Source of the DNA: Flavobacteriaceae bacterium UBA1903
GTDB lineage: Bacteria; Bacteroidota; Bacteroidia; Flavobacteriales; Flavobacteriaceae
Length of the DNA stretch: 64,000 bases
Direction of reading: 5' to 3'
Assembly (NCBI GenBank): GCA_002337605.1
Contig: DDGL01000008.1
Coordinates: 133,105 to 197,104, forward strand
The notes beneath the pieces are model-generated. The model made no database searches, was not told where the DNA came from, and saw only the letters and a program-made list of their open reading frames with translations. How positions within the stretch are numbered: the stretch's first letter is position 1; every line of letters begins with the position of its first letter. Positions 34,104 to 43,450 of the stretch are shown here, one piece after another. Position numbers and translations under genes: made by a program.

Positions 34104-36188
34104 TTATGAGTCACTAAGGCAAATAATGCGATCTGTAGATACAGTTCTCCCTACATATGCACTATGGCGAATGGTCTTTTGTGTAGCACTAAGTATTACT
34201 TTTCCACAATTTTTGCTGGGGTCTGTAGCGATCTCGAATGTACCGCTTCCTTCTACATTTCCTGTTTGACCCAAACCTGAGCCCGTAGCACTATAAGTTC
34301 CCGCAGACGAACTTAGACTATAAACTTCCAGATAATCTTCGGTAACAGAAAAATTACCTATAACTGTATCTCCTTTGGTATAATGGCTACAATCACCTCC
34401 GTCATCTATAAAAAGATCGAGATTAGTAGGCGAATTGTCCATTTGTATGATTTGGCTATCCTGTGTACCATCTGCATGCTCTATGGTAACCAGTAAGCGA
34501 TCGTTAGTACCTGGAGTAAACCGTGCCAACACACTACTTATGTTATTATGATATGGTTGATATTCATAATCGTTACCTACTGGGTACAAATCAGGGTGCG
34601 TTACCACACCAGTCACGGGGTTATAGCCTAACAGATCTAATTTACTATTCAAGTAATAACTGGCTCCTGTTGCTAAGTTTGTAATTTTAACTTTGTATTT
34701 CTGTCCCGCAAAAGGTGAAGAAACTCCTTGCACAACGATTACTCCTCCAAATGGACTATCGTCATAAGTAGGTTTATGATTTATTTCAATTTTAGCACCT
34801 GGAAGTGTGAGTCCGCTTACACTATCAATAAAATCTGTTGAGACACCTCCTACTGTGATCAGTTTTGGGCTTTCACCATTCCAATCAGTTTGGGGTTTTA
34901 ATTGTATGTAAGATTCTATAACATTACCCCAGGTTTCGCAACTTTTACCTTCGGGAGGCTGGTTCCAGGATAGCACAGCACACACTTTTAGTACCACTGG
35001 TGTATCACACGATTTTTTAAATGCTGAAAAGTCGTATGGTAAAATCACTGAATAAGCTAGTCCCCCATCGGGAATTTCGGCTATGTCGTGTACATTTACA
35101 AAAGTAGTCCCAGCGTGAATCCATTCACAATCGTTGGTTTCGTCTTGAATCCAGAATGAAATATATTCCTTACTACCTTCTTTACACAAATCGCCACTAT
35201 AGCCGTTGGGACGTTTTATTTTTAACGTACCCACAAGCGCTTCTCTACTATAATCTGCACCTACGCAAAATAATTCTTCATAGTCCTTATTACAATCTGT
35301 CTCCAACATTTTGGTAAGGTTCTCTGCCAGAGAAAAATTCTGCGCTGCGAATATATCCTGGATGTTGCTTACAATTTTAGGGTCGTTGGTTTGTTGTACT
35401 TTTTTTAGTAAAGAAAGTCCAAATCTGAATGGCTCCACTTTTTTTGATTTATACAAGCCTGCCAAATTTGGAAAATCTAACGGCTGGAGCTTCAATCCTT
35501 GTTGTGCTTCTTTTATACCGTTGAGACCATCTGGAGTAAACTGCGCCAAACTGTTTAATGATACATTGGGATTTAGCACTGCTTTTTCCAATAGAGGTCC
35601 AATTGTAAAAGGTAGATCTGGAATAAATAATTTTAGCGGTTCAATTTGTATGTAGGACTCTTTCATATCGCTCCAGGTGTAAGTACCTGCAAGCATTTCT
35701 GGATCGTCTGTTGCTGGCACTTCATTCCAAGCGAGGATAGCACGTACTTTGGGTGTATTTGCTTTGGTACAAAAAAAGCGCTTTGGGCTTATTTGCAAAC
35801 GCACTACATAATCTACGGGTAATTCTTCTTCTCCATCACAATCTTTTTGAGTAGGGATATCGTGTACATTTACGGCTACTACCCCCATATCATGCCAACC
35901 ATCACCATCTTCATAATCCATATAAAAACGCACATATTCATTCGATCCCTGTGTACAAAGCGATCCAGAGTAGCCACTAGCCCGCTTAATTCTTACTGTT
36001 GCCGTAAGCTCACTAAAAGAAGGGTTATAGCCCACACAAGCCAATTCTTCAAAAGACGTGTTCATTTTCTGTTTAAAAAATGCAATGTTTGTTTTTAATT
36101 TTGCTTTTTTAAGGTCATTTTCATCTACAGCCATAAAGTTTCTAAAATCTTTACGTGCCACCATTAATTGCTTGTCTGTCATTTTCAT
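34104..36188 (-). CDS. Orphan protein with two copies of a ~170-residue unit
   Basis: 694 residues, with no signal peptide or membrane helix despite many cysteines. I do not recognise a named family. A unit occurs twice: at about 45-190 and about 305-460. Matching pieces are FEELACVGYN / YEELFCVGAD, IKRASGYSGSLCTQGSNEYV / IKRPNGYSGDLCKEGSKEYI, VNVHDIPTQ / VNVHDIAEI, VRAILAWNEVP / VCAVLSWNQPP and ESYIQIEPL / ESYIQLKPQ. Each unit looks beta-rich with paired cysteines. The C-terminal 220 residues are a different beta-rich region. The start (MKMTDKQLMVARKDFRNFMA) is charged and helical. Its role is unknown; the unit could be an adhesion or capping module secreted by a non-classical route. Confidence 0.72.
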   Translation of the reverse strand: MKMTDKQLMVARKDFRNFMAVDENDLKKAKLKTNIAFFKQKMNTSFEELACVGYNPSFSELTATVRIKRASGYSGSLCTQGSNEYVRFYMDYEDGDGWHDMGVVAVNVHDIPTQKDCDGEEELPVDYVVRLQISPKRFFCTKANTPKVRAILAWNEVPATDDPEMLAGTYTWSDMKESYIQIEPLKLFIPDLPFTIGPLLEKAVLNPNVSLNSLAQFTPDGLNGIKEAQQGLKLQPLDFPNLAGLYKSKKVEPFRFGLSLLKKVQQTNDPKIVSNIQDIFAAQNFSLAENLTKMLETDCNKDYEELFCVGADYSREALVGTLKIKRPNGYSGDLCKEGSKEYISFWIQDETNDCEWIHAGTTFVNVHDIAEIPDGGLAYSVILPYDFSAFKKSCDTPVVLKVCAVLSWNQPPEGKSCETWGNVIESYIQLKPQTDWNGESPKLITVGGVSTDFIDSVSGLTLPGAKIEINHKPTYDDSPFGGVIVVQGVSSPFAGQKYKVKITNLATGASYYLNSKLDLLGYNPVTGVVTHPDLYPVGNDYEYQPYHNNISSVLARFTPGTNDRLLVTIEHADGTQDSQIIQMDNSPTNLDLFIDDGGDCSHYTKGDTVIGNFSVTEDYLEVYSLSSSAGTYSATGSGLGQTGNVEGSGTFEIATDPSKNCGKVILSATQKTIRHSAYVGRTVSTDRIICLSDS

Positions 36189-36424
36189 GATAATTAAATT
36201 TAGTGCCTACTCTGTACAAGGATTTTCGGCATTACTCCTTAGATGACAAAATTGCAACAAAAGAGATTCTATTTCACAAGCTATAAAACTGATTTTAAAC
36301 ACTTTAAATCCTCCTTTTTATACACTGTATTTAACGGTACATGCTCAGGTAAAACACTGTGAGTTCTAGGGGTAATACTCCCTTTCCTAATATGACCAAA
36401 GTTTTTATATCATAACCTTTTATT

Positions 36425-36463
36425 AAAAACCCTTCGGCATCGTTTGATGTGAAGGGTTTTTTC
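36425..36463 (+). terminator. Strong terminator-like hairpin just upstream of rpoN
   Basis: AAAACCCTTC pairs with GAAGGGTTTT, extended by GCATC/GATG around a GTTT loop, followed by TTCT on the plus strand. No plus-strand gene ends here, so it may terminate a small RNA from 36190-36425 or act as an attenuator of rpoN (ATG at 36489). Confidence 0.75.
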
Positions 36464-36488
36464 TATTTTTATAGTTCAGTTACATACT

Positions 36489-37943
36489 ATGCTTAAACAA
36501 CAGTTAAATTTTAAACTTTCTCAGAAACTTTCGCCTCAGCAAATACAGTTGATGAAGTTGATACAATTGCCTACACAGGCTTTTGAGCAGCGGATCTCGC
36601 AGGAAATGAATGAGAATCCAGCACTGGAAGGTGGTAAGGAAGACACAGATAAACTGGACGATGAGTTTAATAACGAAGATGAGTATGAAAATGATAGCGA
36701 TGTAATTGAAACGGAAATAAACGTAGACGACTATTTAAGCGACGATGAAACGCCAAGTTATAAGCTTTCGGCAAACAACTACAGCGCAGACGACGAGGAT
36801 AAGCAAACACCGTATGCTTCGGGGACTTCCTTTAATCAATTTTTATTGACGCAATTAAATACCTTCCGATTTGACGAGGAAGAGGAAGAAATTGCCAAAT
36901 TTCTGGTAGGAAGTGTAGACGAAAGTGGCTATATACGCCGCGAAATAGCCGATATTTTAGACGATCTTGCTTTTACACAAAACGTATATACCACCGAGGA
37001 GAAAATTGAAAAGGTGTTGGAAATAGTTCAAGGCCTGGACCCTGCAGGTGTTGGCGCACGCAATTTACAGGAATGCTTGTTGCTTCAGTTATACCGAAGA
37101 AATCCTTCCAGTTCAGTTTCCCTGGCAATTGAAGTGATAGATGATGCTTTCGATCATTTTATAAAAAAGCACTACAGCAAGCTAATTCAGAAATTCGACA
37201 TTACTGAAGACGAACTGCGGGAAGCCATTCACGAAATAGAAAGTTTAAACCCGAAACCAGGGGGTGCCTATGCAGGAAATACGAGAATGGTAGAACACGT
37301 TGTACCGGACTTTGCCATTAAGATCGTAGATGGGAAGTTAGATCTAACGTTAAATGGTAGAAATGCTCCGGAGCTACACGTATCCCGGGAATATTCTAAT
37401 ATGCTGAAGGGCTACAAAGCCTCCAAAGAAAAATCGAAGTCTCAGAAGGATGCCGTTATGTTCATTAAGCAGAAACTGGACGCAGCAAAATGGTTTATAG
37501 ATGCTATAAAGCAACGCCAGCAAACACTGTTTGTGACAATGAATTCTATTATGCATCATCAACAAGAATACTTCCTGACAGGAGATGAGCGTAATTTAAA
37601 ACCCATGATTTTAAAGGACATTGCCGATAAAATTAATATGGATGTTTCAACTGTTTCCCGTGTTGCCAACAGCAAATATGTAGACACGCCCTACGGAACC
37701 AAACTCATTAAGGAGTTTTTTAGTGAGTCCATGAAAAATGATCAGGGAGAGGATGTTTCAACAAGAGAGATTAAAAAAATCTTAGAAATAACCATTAGTG
37801 AGGAACCCAAGAAAAAACCACTAACCGATGATAAATTAGCTAAGATTTTAAAAGAAAAAGGGTATCCTATTGCAAGAAGAACCGTTGCAAAATACAGGGA
37901 GCAATTAGATATTCCAGTCGCTAGACTCCGAAAAGAAATTTAA
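36489..37943 (+). CDS. rpoN: RNA polymerase sigma-54 factor
   Basis: 484 residues. Sigma-54 directs transcription from -24/-12 promoters and needs AAA+ activators. Region I is the Gln/Leu-rich N-terminus (LKQQLNFKLSQKLSPQQIQL). An acidic, low-complexity region II follows (about 55-105). The core-binding region III includes VQGLDPAGVGARNLQECLLL, the helix-turn-helix is about 375-400 (IADKINMDVSTVSRVANSKY), and the RpoN box near the end reads YPIARRTVAKYREQLDIP. The stop overlaps the next gene's ATG by one base. No activator gene is seen in the window. Confidence 0.97.
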   Translation: MLKQQLNFKLSQKLSPQQIQLMKLIQLPTQAFEQRISQEMNENPALEGGKEDTDKLDDEFNNEDEYENDSDVIETEINVDDYLSDDETPSYKLSANNYSADDEDKQTPYASGTSFNQFLLTQLNTFRFDEEEEEIAKFLVGSVDESGYIRREIADILDDLAFTQNVYTTEEKIEKVLEIVQGLDPAGVGARNLQECLLLQLYRRNPSSSVSLAIEVIDDAFDHFIKKHYSKLIQKFDITEDELREAIHEIESLNPKPGGAYAGNTRMVEHVVPDFAIKIVDGKLDLTLNGRNAPELHVSREYSNMLKGYKASKEKSKSQKDAVMFIKQKLDAAKWFIDAIKQRQQTLFVTMNSIMHHQQEYFLTGDERNLKPMILKDIADKINMDVSTVSRVANSKYVDTPYGTKLIKEFFSESMKNDQGEDVSTREIKKILEITISEEPKKKPLTDDKLAKILKEKGYPIARRTVAKYREQLDIPVARLRKEI

Positions 37944-38548
37944 TGAACTACTTTTTACGCATTGGTGCTTACCTACTCCACCCATTGCTTATGCCCTTAT
38001 TGGGCACACTTTTATATTTTGTAGTAACCCCACGTTATATTGAACCTGGGTTATTACAGTCCAGACTCATAGCCGTTGCGATTATAACCATATGCATTCC
38101 GATAGTCACCTTTTTTTTATTGCGAAATTTAGGAACTATCAGTTCTATTCACCTTGAAGAAGTAGGAGAGCGAAAGGTTCCCCTAGCACTTCAATGCATA
38201 CTCTTGTTGCTTATTATAAAGTTTGTTTTTGACCCCATCGTCAGTCCAGAAATGTACTACTTTTTTGTGGGTGTTTTATTTTCAGGGATGAGTGCCTTTC
38301 TATTAGCGTTCTTAAAATTTAAAATCAGTCTTCACCAAATGGGGATTGCTGGTGTCACTATGTTTTTGATTGTTCTGAGTGTACATTTTAAAATTAATAT
38401 GCTGGTATGGCTCTGTATATTTTTTATAGGAAACGGCTGGGTAGCATCGTCCAGACTGCACACCAATTCACACACCTATCCTGAGCTTATTGGTGGATTT
38501 TTTATAGGCCTGATGCCTCAATTATTGCTGGTTACTTTCTGGTTATAA
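37943..38548 (+). CDS. PAP2-like integral membrane protein
   Basis: 201 residues with about six transmembrane helices. The end (SSRLHTNSHTYPELIGGFF) resembles the last motif of PAP2 phosphatases (SR...H...D/E), while the first two PAP2 motifs are weak, so catalytic activity is uncertain. It starts one base inside the rpoN stop, so it is translationally coupled to rpoN; the arrangement is common in flavobacteria. Its end overlaps the convergent gene by six bases. Confidence 0.72.
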   Translation: MNYFLRIGAYLLHPLLMPLLGTLLYFVVTPRYIEPGLLQSRLIAVAIITICIPIVTFFLLRNLGTISSIHLEEVGERKVPLALQCILLLLIIKFVFDPIVSPEMYYFFVGVLFSGMSAFLLAFLKFKISLHQMGIAGVTMFLIVLSVHFKINMLVWLCIFFIGNGWVASSRLHTNSHTYPELIGGFFIGLMPQLLLVTFWL

Positions 38549-39313
38549 TATATAAAAGATGATTCCCAACTTAATGGTTCTAAAATCAACCGTTTCCTGA
38601 GTATTCGTAGTTACTGCTCCATCAAAGAAAGGATTTATACTATAGTATGCAAAAAAGTTTACTTTATTATAGCCAAAACTTAAGGTAGCTGCCAGGCGTG
38701 TTTGATTAAATTCCGGGATATCGGTTTGTGTAACTTCATTTCCTTCCTGTTTAAACCTTGCCTGGTACCAATAGGCATACCCAACTCTAAATCCAGCGTA
38801 TACTCTCCAGAAGCCATATTTGGTAGGCGTAGAGCTTCTCCAACGAAACTCAATGGGTGCTTCCACAACAGCCGTACTAAATCTATTAAAATTAAAACTA
38901 TAGTCGTCATTCGTAAGAATCGTGAAGATACTCTCCTCTTGTGGGGTTTCTCCTATAAATAAGGTGTTTCCATAGGCATCAAAGCTTAATCCGGCTCCAA
39001 TAGCTATAGCCAGGCTCCGTCGTTTATTTACAGGCATATCCCGAAGAAACCCGAAATGAACACCCCCTGAAAGCCCTCTAAGATTCACAGCTGAAGGAAC
39101 GCTAGACAAAAGGTTATAAGTAACCCCTAGGTAAAACTGATCTTCTCTATACTTAAGATCTCCAATAGTGTCATTTTTCTTTGTTGTGTCTGCGCCAGAT
39201 TGAGGAAACGTATTGTCATTGCTGGGAATAGTATCTGTTTCCTGTGCTATCAGGAGTAGGGTTCCTCCAATGAAGAAGATTGAAAGTAATACAAGTTTTT
39301 TAATTCCATGCAT
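38543..39313 (-). CDS. Outer-membrane beta-barrel protein (PorT-like/porin family)
   Basis: 256 residues: signal peptide (about 1-23, LLIAQ end), then an acidic linker with SNDNTFPQSGADTTKKND, then about eight beta strands with alternating hydrophobics (FYLGVTYNLLSSVPSAVNLR, WRVYAGFRVGYAYWYQARFK, FRTIKLGIIFYIL at the end). It looks like a small barrel of the family that includes PorT and OmpW-like proteins. PorT itself is a T9SS component, but its identity here is not certain from sequence. It converges on the PAP2-like gene, overlapping by six bases. Confidence 0.72.
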   Translation of the reverse strand: MHGIKKLVLLSIFFIGGTLLLIAQETDTIPSNDNTFPQSGADTTKKNDTIGDLKYREDQFYLGVTYNLLSSVPSAVNLRGLSGGVHFGFLRDMPVNKRRSLAIAIGAGLSFDAYGNTLFIGETPQEESIFTILTNDDYSFNFNRFSTAVVEAPIEFRWRSSTPTKYGFWRVYAGFRVGYAYWYQARFKQEGNEVTQTDIPEFNQTRLAATLSFGYNKVNFFAYYSINPFFDGAVTTNTQETVDFRTIKLGIIFYIL

Positions 39314-39446
39314 AGGTCTAAAGATACTTTTATTTCAAAATATAACATAGAACTCATCTTTACTTTTTCCCTTACCTACAAAATAATCATTCAGTACCCC
39401 GATTACGTTAGTATTCTCAGCTACAAAAAAGTAAAATTACGTTCAT

Positions 39447-39478
39447 AAAAAAACGCCTTGAAGTGTTTCAAGGCGTTT
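39447..39478 (-). terminator. Terminator of the ExbB/ExbD operon
   Basis: The minus-strand hairpin AAACGCCTTGAA with a short loop and TTCAAGGCGTTT runs into seven T's after the last ExbD stop at 39499. Confidence 0.93.
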
Positions 39479-39498
39479 ATAAAATTATGTTTGGAAAA

Positions 39499-39975
39499 TT
39501 ACTTTGGGTCCAGCTGGCTCCCAGGAGCTGCTATGTAAATAATCTTTACCATATTAAGTTCTCTTAATTCTTCTTTAATGTCGGTAACTAACCCGGTGTT
39601 GGTCTCTTTATCTACCTTAAGGGCAACTACGACATAATCCTGTAATTCAGGACGTAGTTTTTCACGAGCTTCAGTTAAGGCAAATTGAAGGTTGGAAACA
39701 TCGGTAAATTTATCACCAATTTGAATCTTTCCTTCGGTACCAAATTTGTCCTGGTAATTTGGACTTGGCTTTCCTGCAAAAATGAATACGGAACGATCTT
39801 TTTTTAGTTTCTCAACTTCGTCTGCCTTAGGCAACTCGTTTTTGATCATTAATTCATTGTTCCGGAGAACCGTTACAACCATGAAGAAGAATAGTAACAT
39901 AAACACAATATCTGGTAACGATGCTGTATTTACTGGTGGCAAATCGCCGCCTTTTTTCTTTTTAAATTTTGACAT
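39499..39975 (-). CDS. ExbD-family biopolymer transporter subunit (second copy)
   Basis: 158 residues: a short cytoplasmic start (MSKFKKKKGGDLPPVNTASL), one transmembrane helix (PDIVFMLLFFFMVVTVL) with the conserved Asp just before it, and a periplasmic domain. ExbD with ExbB uses the proton gradient to energise TonB-dependent outer-membrane transport or gliding. Last of four genes in the operon; the 13-base gap to the upstream ExbD suggests one unit. The Asp in SLPDIVFMLLF is the proton-relay residue of the family. Confidence 0.93.
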   Translation of the reverse strand: MSKFKKKKGGDLPPVNTASLPDIVFMLLFFFMVVTVLRNNELMIKNELPKADEVEKLKKDRSVFIFAGKPSPNYQDKFGTEGKIQIGDKFTDVSNLQFALTEAREKLRPELQDYVVVALKVDKETNTGLVTDIKEELRELNMVKIIYIAAPGSQLDPK

Positions 39976-39988
39976 ATGCTGTAAAGTT

Positions 39989-40618
39989 TTATTCGCCTCG
40001 TTTCTTCGGTTCTGCTTCAGATAGTTTTAAAGGAAACAATTCCTGTATTTGCTTTAACTTTTCTTCTGCCGCATCAACGTTTCCTTGATATTTACCTTCG
40101 TTGATAGCATTTTTAACCTCTGTGTATACAAAATCTGGTCCGAATAAACGTACAGATTCTCTATTACGAAGATGGTTATAAGCACCTACCAGTTCGTTTT
40201 GAACGGCGATATACATCTGGTAGGATGTTAAACGGTCGTTCTGAACTGAAATAACTGCTTTCACTGGATTATCTGAAGAACTTGGGTCACCTTTCCCTTT
40301 ACAATGGCTGCAATACTCTGGGCTTCCTGAAGGTGCTCCTCCATTATCCAGAAAATCGATAGCTGCCTGTTTCAGGTCTTTTAGCTCCATAAGTTCTTCT
40401 TCAACCAATAGCTGATCACTCTGGTTCACACTCACTATAAAGATATTCTTCTGTTTTAGTGGTGGTGGCGGCACATCATCTTCTTGCTTAGGGGGTAGCT
40501 GACGCGCAATTCCTTTATCCTTTTCAATGGTAGTTGTAACCAGGAAAAAGATAAGCAATAGGAATGCAATGTCTGCCATAGACCCAGCATTAACTTCTGG
40601 TGTTGCTCTTCTTGCCAT
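39989..40618 (-). CDS. ExbD-family biopolymer transporter subunit with a Cys-rich insert
   Basis: 209 residues, longer than normal ExbD (about 140-160). The N-terminus (MARRATPEVNAGSMADIAFL followed by LLIFFLVTTTIEKD) has the transmembrane helix and conserved Asp. The periplasmic domain carries an insert near 100-120 with YCSHCKGKGDP, a CxxC in a small Gly/Ser/Asp loop that could bind metal or form a disulfide. The protein ends in a long charged tail. It overlaps the upstream gene by one base (TAATG), a sign of coupled translation. Confidence 0.9.
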   Translation of the reverse strand: MARRATPEVNAGSMADIAFLLLIFFLVTTTIEKDKGIARQLPPKQEDDVPPPPLKQKNIFIVSVNQSDQLLVEEELMELKDLKQAAIDFLDNGGAPSGSPEYCSHCKGKGDPSSSDNPVKAVISVQNDRLTSYQMYIAVQNELVGAYNHLRNRESVRLFGPDFVYTEVKNAINEGKYQGNVDAAEEKLKQIQELFPLKLSEAEPKKRGE

Positions 40619-41028
40619 TATCTGTTTGTTATTTTTTTGAATCCGCTAAATACCATTAATCCAACAGCAACTATTGCCAGGATATAAAACGTATAAAGAC
40701 CAGTCCCTACCCACTTCGAACCAGATTCTGAGGTCATCCCTCCGTCATCTGGAAGTTCCATTGGGGTACTGTCTGCGAGCACATAAGATACGATGATAAC
40801 TGCAGCGAATACGCCAAGCGAAATCAATGTTTTCTTAATGTCACCTTCAAAAACTCCTTTGAGGACGAACAATAGTACCATTACTATCGTTACAGCCAAA
40901 ACAATGTACCCAACGTAGATTAACCAATCCTGGGCAGACTCGTTTCCAGACAATAGCATTGCCATACAAACAACCCCTAGAAGTCCTAGAACGATTCCTA
41001 TGATTTTAAAAATTTTATGTAAAGCCAT
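40618..41028 (-). CDS. Small membrane protein in the ExbB/ExbD operon
   Basis: 136 residues, four hydrophobic helices (FKIIGIVLGLLGVVCMAMLL, WLIYVGYIVLAVTIVMVLLF, LISLGVFAAVIIVSYVLA, FYILAIVAVGLMVFSGF). No named family is recognised; its position between ExbB and ExbD is conserved in flavobacterial operons to my knowledge. It is probably an accessory subunit of the energy-transducing complex. Confidence 0.75.
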   Translation of the reverse strand: MALHKIFKIIGIVLGLLGVVCMAMLLSGNESAQDWLIYVGYIVLAVTIVMVLLFVLKGVFEGDIKKTLISLGVFAAVIIVSYVLADSTPMELPDDGGMTSESGSKWVGTGLYTFYILAIVAVGLMVFSGFKKITNR

Positions 41029-41049
41029 AATTATATGGTGTGTTTTAAA

Positions 41050-41853
41050 TTATTTTCTGTTTTTGTAATCAACTAACATATCTATTAATGTAATAGACGC
41101 GTCTTCCATACTGTTTACAATACGGTCAATTTTTGCAATAATGTAGTTGTAGAAAATCTGAAGGATAATAGCTACGATCAAACCAAATACGGTTGTTAAA
41201 AGTGCTACTTTAATACCTCCTGCTACCAGCGAAGGGTTCATATCACCTGCAGCTGCAATTTTATCGAATGCTAAGATCATCCCGATTACCGTACCCATGA
41301 AACCAAGCATTGGTGCCAAGGCGATAAACAATGAAATCCAGGATACGTTTTTCTCTAGTTGTCCCATTTGTACTCCTCCGTACGCAACAACTGCTTTCTC
41401 TGCAGCATCGATGCTTTCGTCTGCACGATCAAGTCCTTGATAGTAAATAGAGGCAACAGGTCCTTTTGTATTTCTACAAACTTCCTTTGCAGCTTCAACA
41501 CCACCACTATTAAGGGCGTCTTCAACTTCTTGAGCCAGTTTTTGTGTGTTGGTTGTAGAAAGGTTAAGGTATATAATTCTTTCGATAGCAATGGCTAGTC
41601 CTAGAATTAAACAAAGAAGTACAATCCCCATAAATTCCGGACCTCCTTCTACAAAACGCTCTTTTAATTTTTGATGCCACCCACGGTCATCTGTGTCTGC
41701 GGCTGTATCATCTTCCTGAACGAAGGTTACTGTAGCTGCTGTTGTAAGTTGTTGCACGCCGGTTGGTGTAGTATTAGCTACAGTTGCGTTTGCATTTAAC
41801 GATCCCGCAAAAACTAGTGCGGCAATTGCCATAATTGAAAATAATTTTTTCAT
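41050..41853 (-). CDS. MotA/TolQ/ExbB proton-channel family protein
   Basis: 267 residues. The N-terminal signal (MKKLFSIMAIAALVFAGSLN) and an Ala/Thr-rich linker precede three transmembrane helices; the channel region reads SWISLFIALAPMLGFMGTVI followed by GMILAFDKIAA, with GGIKVALLTTVFGLIVAI as the third helix. The conserved Gly/Ala packing and Thr/Pro positions of the ExbB/TolQ family are present. First gene of a four-gene operon; the upstream spacer (41854-42574) is the likely promoter region. Confidence 0.94.
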   Translation of the reverse strand: MKKLFSIMAIAALVFAGSLNANATVANTTPTGVQQLTTAATVTFVQEDDTAADTDDRGWHQKLKERFVEGGPEFMGIVLLCLILGLAIAIERIIYLNLSTTNTQKLAQEVEDALNSGGVEAAKEVCRNTKGPVASIYYQGLDRADESIDAAEKAVVAYGGVQMGQLEKNVSWISLFIALAPMLGFMGTVIGMILAFDKIAAAGDMNPSLVAGGIKVALLTTVFGLIVAIILQIFYNYIIAKIDRIVNSMEDASITLIDMLVDYKNRK

Positions 41854-42574
41854 TGCTATCGACTTAAAGTTTGTTTTTAGTTAAAGGTTTAAAGATATAA
41901 AATTATTATGGTATTCTGCAACATAAAATTTGCCTGTCGCTAATAAACACTTGTATTTCAGCGATTATGATTTTACGATTTCAGAATATATGTCCTTATT
42001 ATAGTCCGAATGACTTTCAAATGAAGTTTTAAAAGTAAAACAGATTGGAAAAATACTGCTTTTATAAGTGCCCGCCAAAAAATTAAGTATCATTATATAT
42101 ATTTTAGGATAATAGCATGAAAAATATATCAAGTATAAGTACTAGTTAAAAGTGCTGCTACTGTAGAGCACACTGAATACTGTTTGTAAGCTACACATAA
42201 CTTTATCTAGATTGCTGACCTCAACCCATGATTTTGACTAGTATTGATACCAAGGTATAACTCCCGAACAACTTTAGAAACCAACAAGCTCCAGAAAAAG
42301 CGACTTGTTTTTTTTTCTGTAATAAAAACTATAGGGTTAAAATTAGGATGAGTTTCCATACCCTTTTTAATGTGAGACAATCAAGTAATAACCTGCTCCT
42401 GCTAATACTAGTATTTGATAGCGCTATGTAAATGCATTTTCAGGAAAACCGAGACATAATATAAAGGTTTCTTTAAATTCCTTTACCTGCTTCAAAAACA
42501 TCTAATTCAAGCCCATTTATTGGAGTTACAGTTGGCTAAGAATTTTTTTTATTCTGTTTGTTGTATTTATACAA
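41854..42574. other. 720-bp region without a recognised gene
   Basis: No convincing coding frame on either strand. It is A+T-rich and contains the upstream region of the ExbB operon, a small palindrome (ATACCAAGGTAT, near 42250), and a terminator-like hairpin AACAAG/CTTGTT with nine T's at 42283-42316 on the plus strand. A small RNA is possible; nothing specific can be named. Confidence 0.5.
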
Positions 42575-43432
42575 CTATGCGCTTTTGTATAGAATTAGTT
42601 CTTCTATATTTTTGAAATCTTTTAAACCAGGAACGTGTTTAGAGCCTTCCAGTAAAACAACTTCTTCCAAAGAAGGAAAAATATCTTCAGCCCGTTTTAT
42701 CATTTTTTTCCCAGGGAACATGATGTCTTTTTCTGCTGCGAAAACGCTGATTGGTGTTTTTATATTTTTAGCTGAATTCTTATAAATTACCGGTAATGGT
42801 GAGAAATCCATGTTGCAGTGCTGAAATGTATGTGACATATAATTTAAGGCAAAATCATCGTATTCAGTAAAAAGGACGCCCATTACTTTTTTAATGTGCT
42901 TTTGGTTATTAGTTTTAATAAACTTTTTTAATGGAATGAACATTTTGAACAAACCTACAAGCGGATTACCATTTACGATATAGACAGGGGCAATTAAGAA
43001 AACCTGTCTAATTGGTGTTTCGTTAAACTCTAGTGCTTTTAAGCTAATGAAACCCCCGAAGGAAAAGCCAACTAATGTCACGTCTTTCAGTCTTAGTTTT
43101 ATGACTACTTCAATAAGCCATTTTCCATATTCTAGCGATTTCATGTCTAATCTATTCTCTGCACTTTTATTGGGTTGTGCTAGTACATCTACCGCATAGA
43201 CACAGTATTTTGAGGTTAGATTGGGGAAAGAATCTAGAATTTGTGGTGCACATCCTCCTGTTCCGTGAATCAAAACTAATGGAGGGTTTTTTGCATCACC
43301 AGTAATAATAACATTAGTGACTCCAAACTTTGTTTCTACCAATTTTTCTAAATATTCAATATTCAGCTCCTTTAACTTTTGATTGTAAAGGCTTATGATT
43401 TTTTCTTTTCCTTCTTTTGATTTGAAAAACAT
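42575..43432 (-). CDS. Alpha/beta hydrolase
   Basis: 285 residues from the ATG at 43432. The frame extends 13 codons upstream, but those codons (MLSLVEASK...) come from a short dispersed repeat, so the internal ATG is preferred. Hydrolase signs: the oxyanion motif VLIHGTGG (about 54-60), nucleophile Ser124 in LVGFSFGGF, an acid in FAAEKDIMFPG and His in GSKHVPG close to the C-terminus. There is no signal peptide. Substrate unknown; it belongs to the general esterase/lipase group. The MDR gene is 79 bases upstream on the same strand. Confidence 0.85.
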   Translation of the reverse strand: MFFKSKEGKEKIISLYNQKLKELNIEYLEKLVETKFGVTNVIITGDAKNPPLVLIHGTGGCAPQILDSFPNLTSKYCVYAVDVLAQPNKSAENRLDMKSLEYGKWLIEVVIKLRLKDVTLVGFSFGGFISLKALEFNETPIRQVFLIAPVYIVNGNPLVGLFKMFIPLKKFIKTNNQKHIKKVMGVLFTEYDDFALNYMSHTFQHCNMDFSPLPVIYKNSAKNIKTPISVFAAEKDIMFPGKKMIKRAEDIFPSLEEVVLLEGSKHVPGLKDFKNIEELILYKSA

Positions 43433-43450
43433 TTGCTGTTCTTTTTTTGA

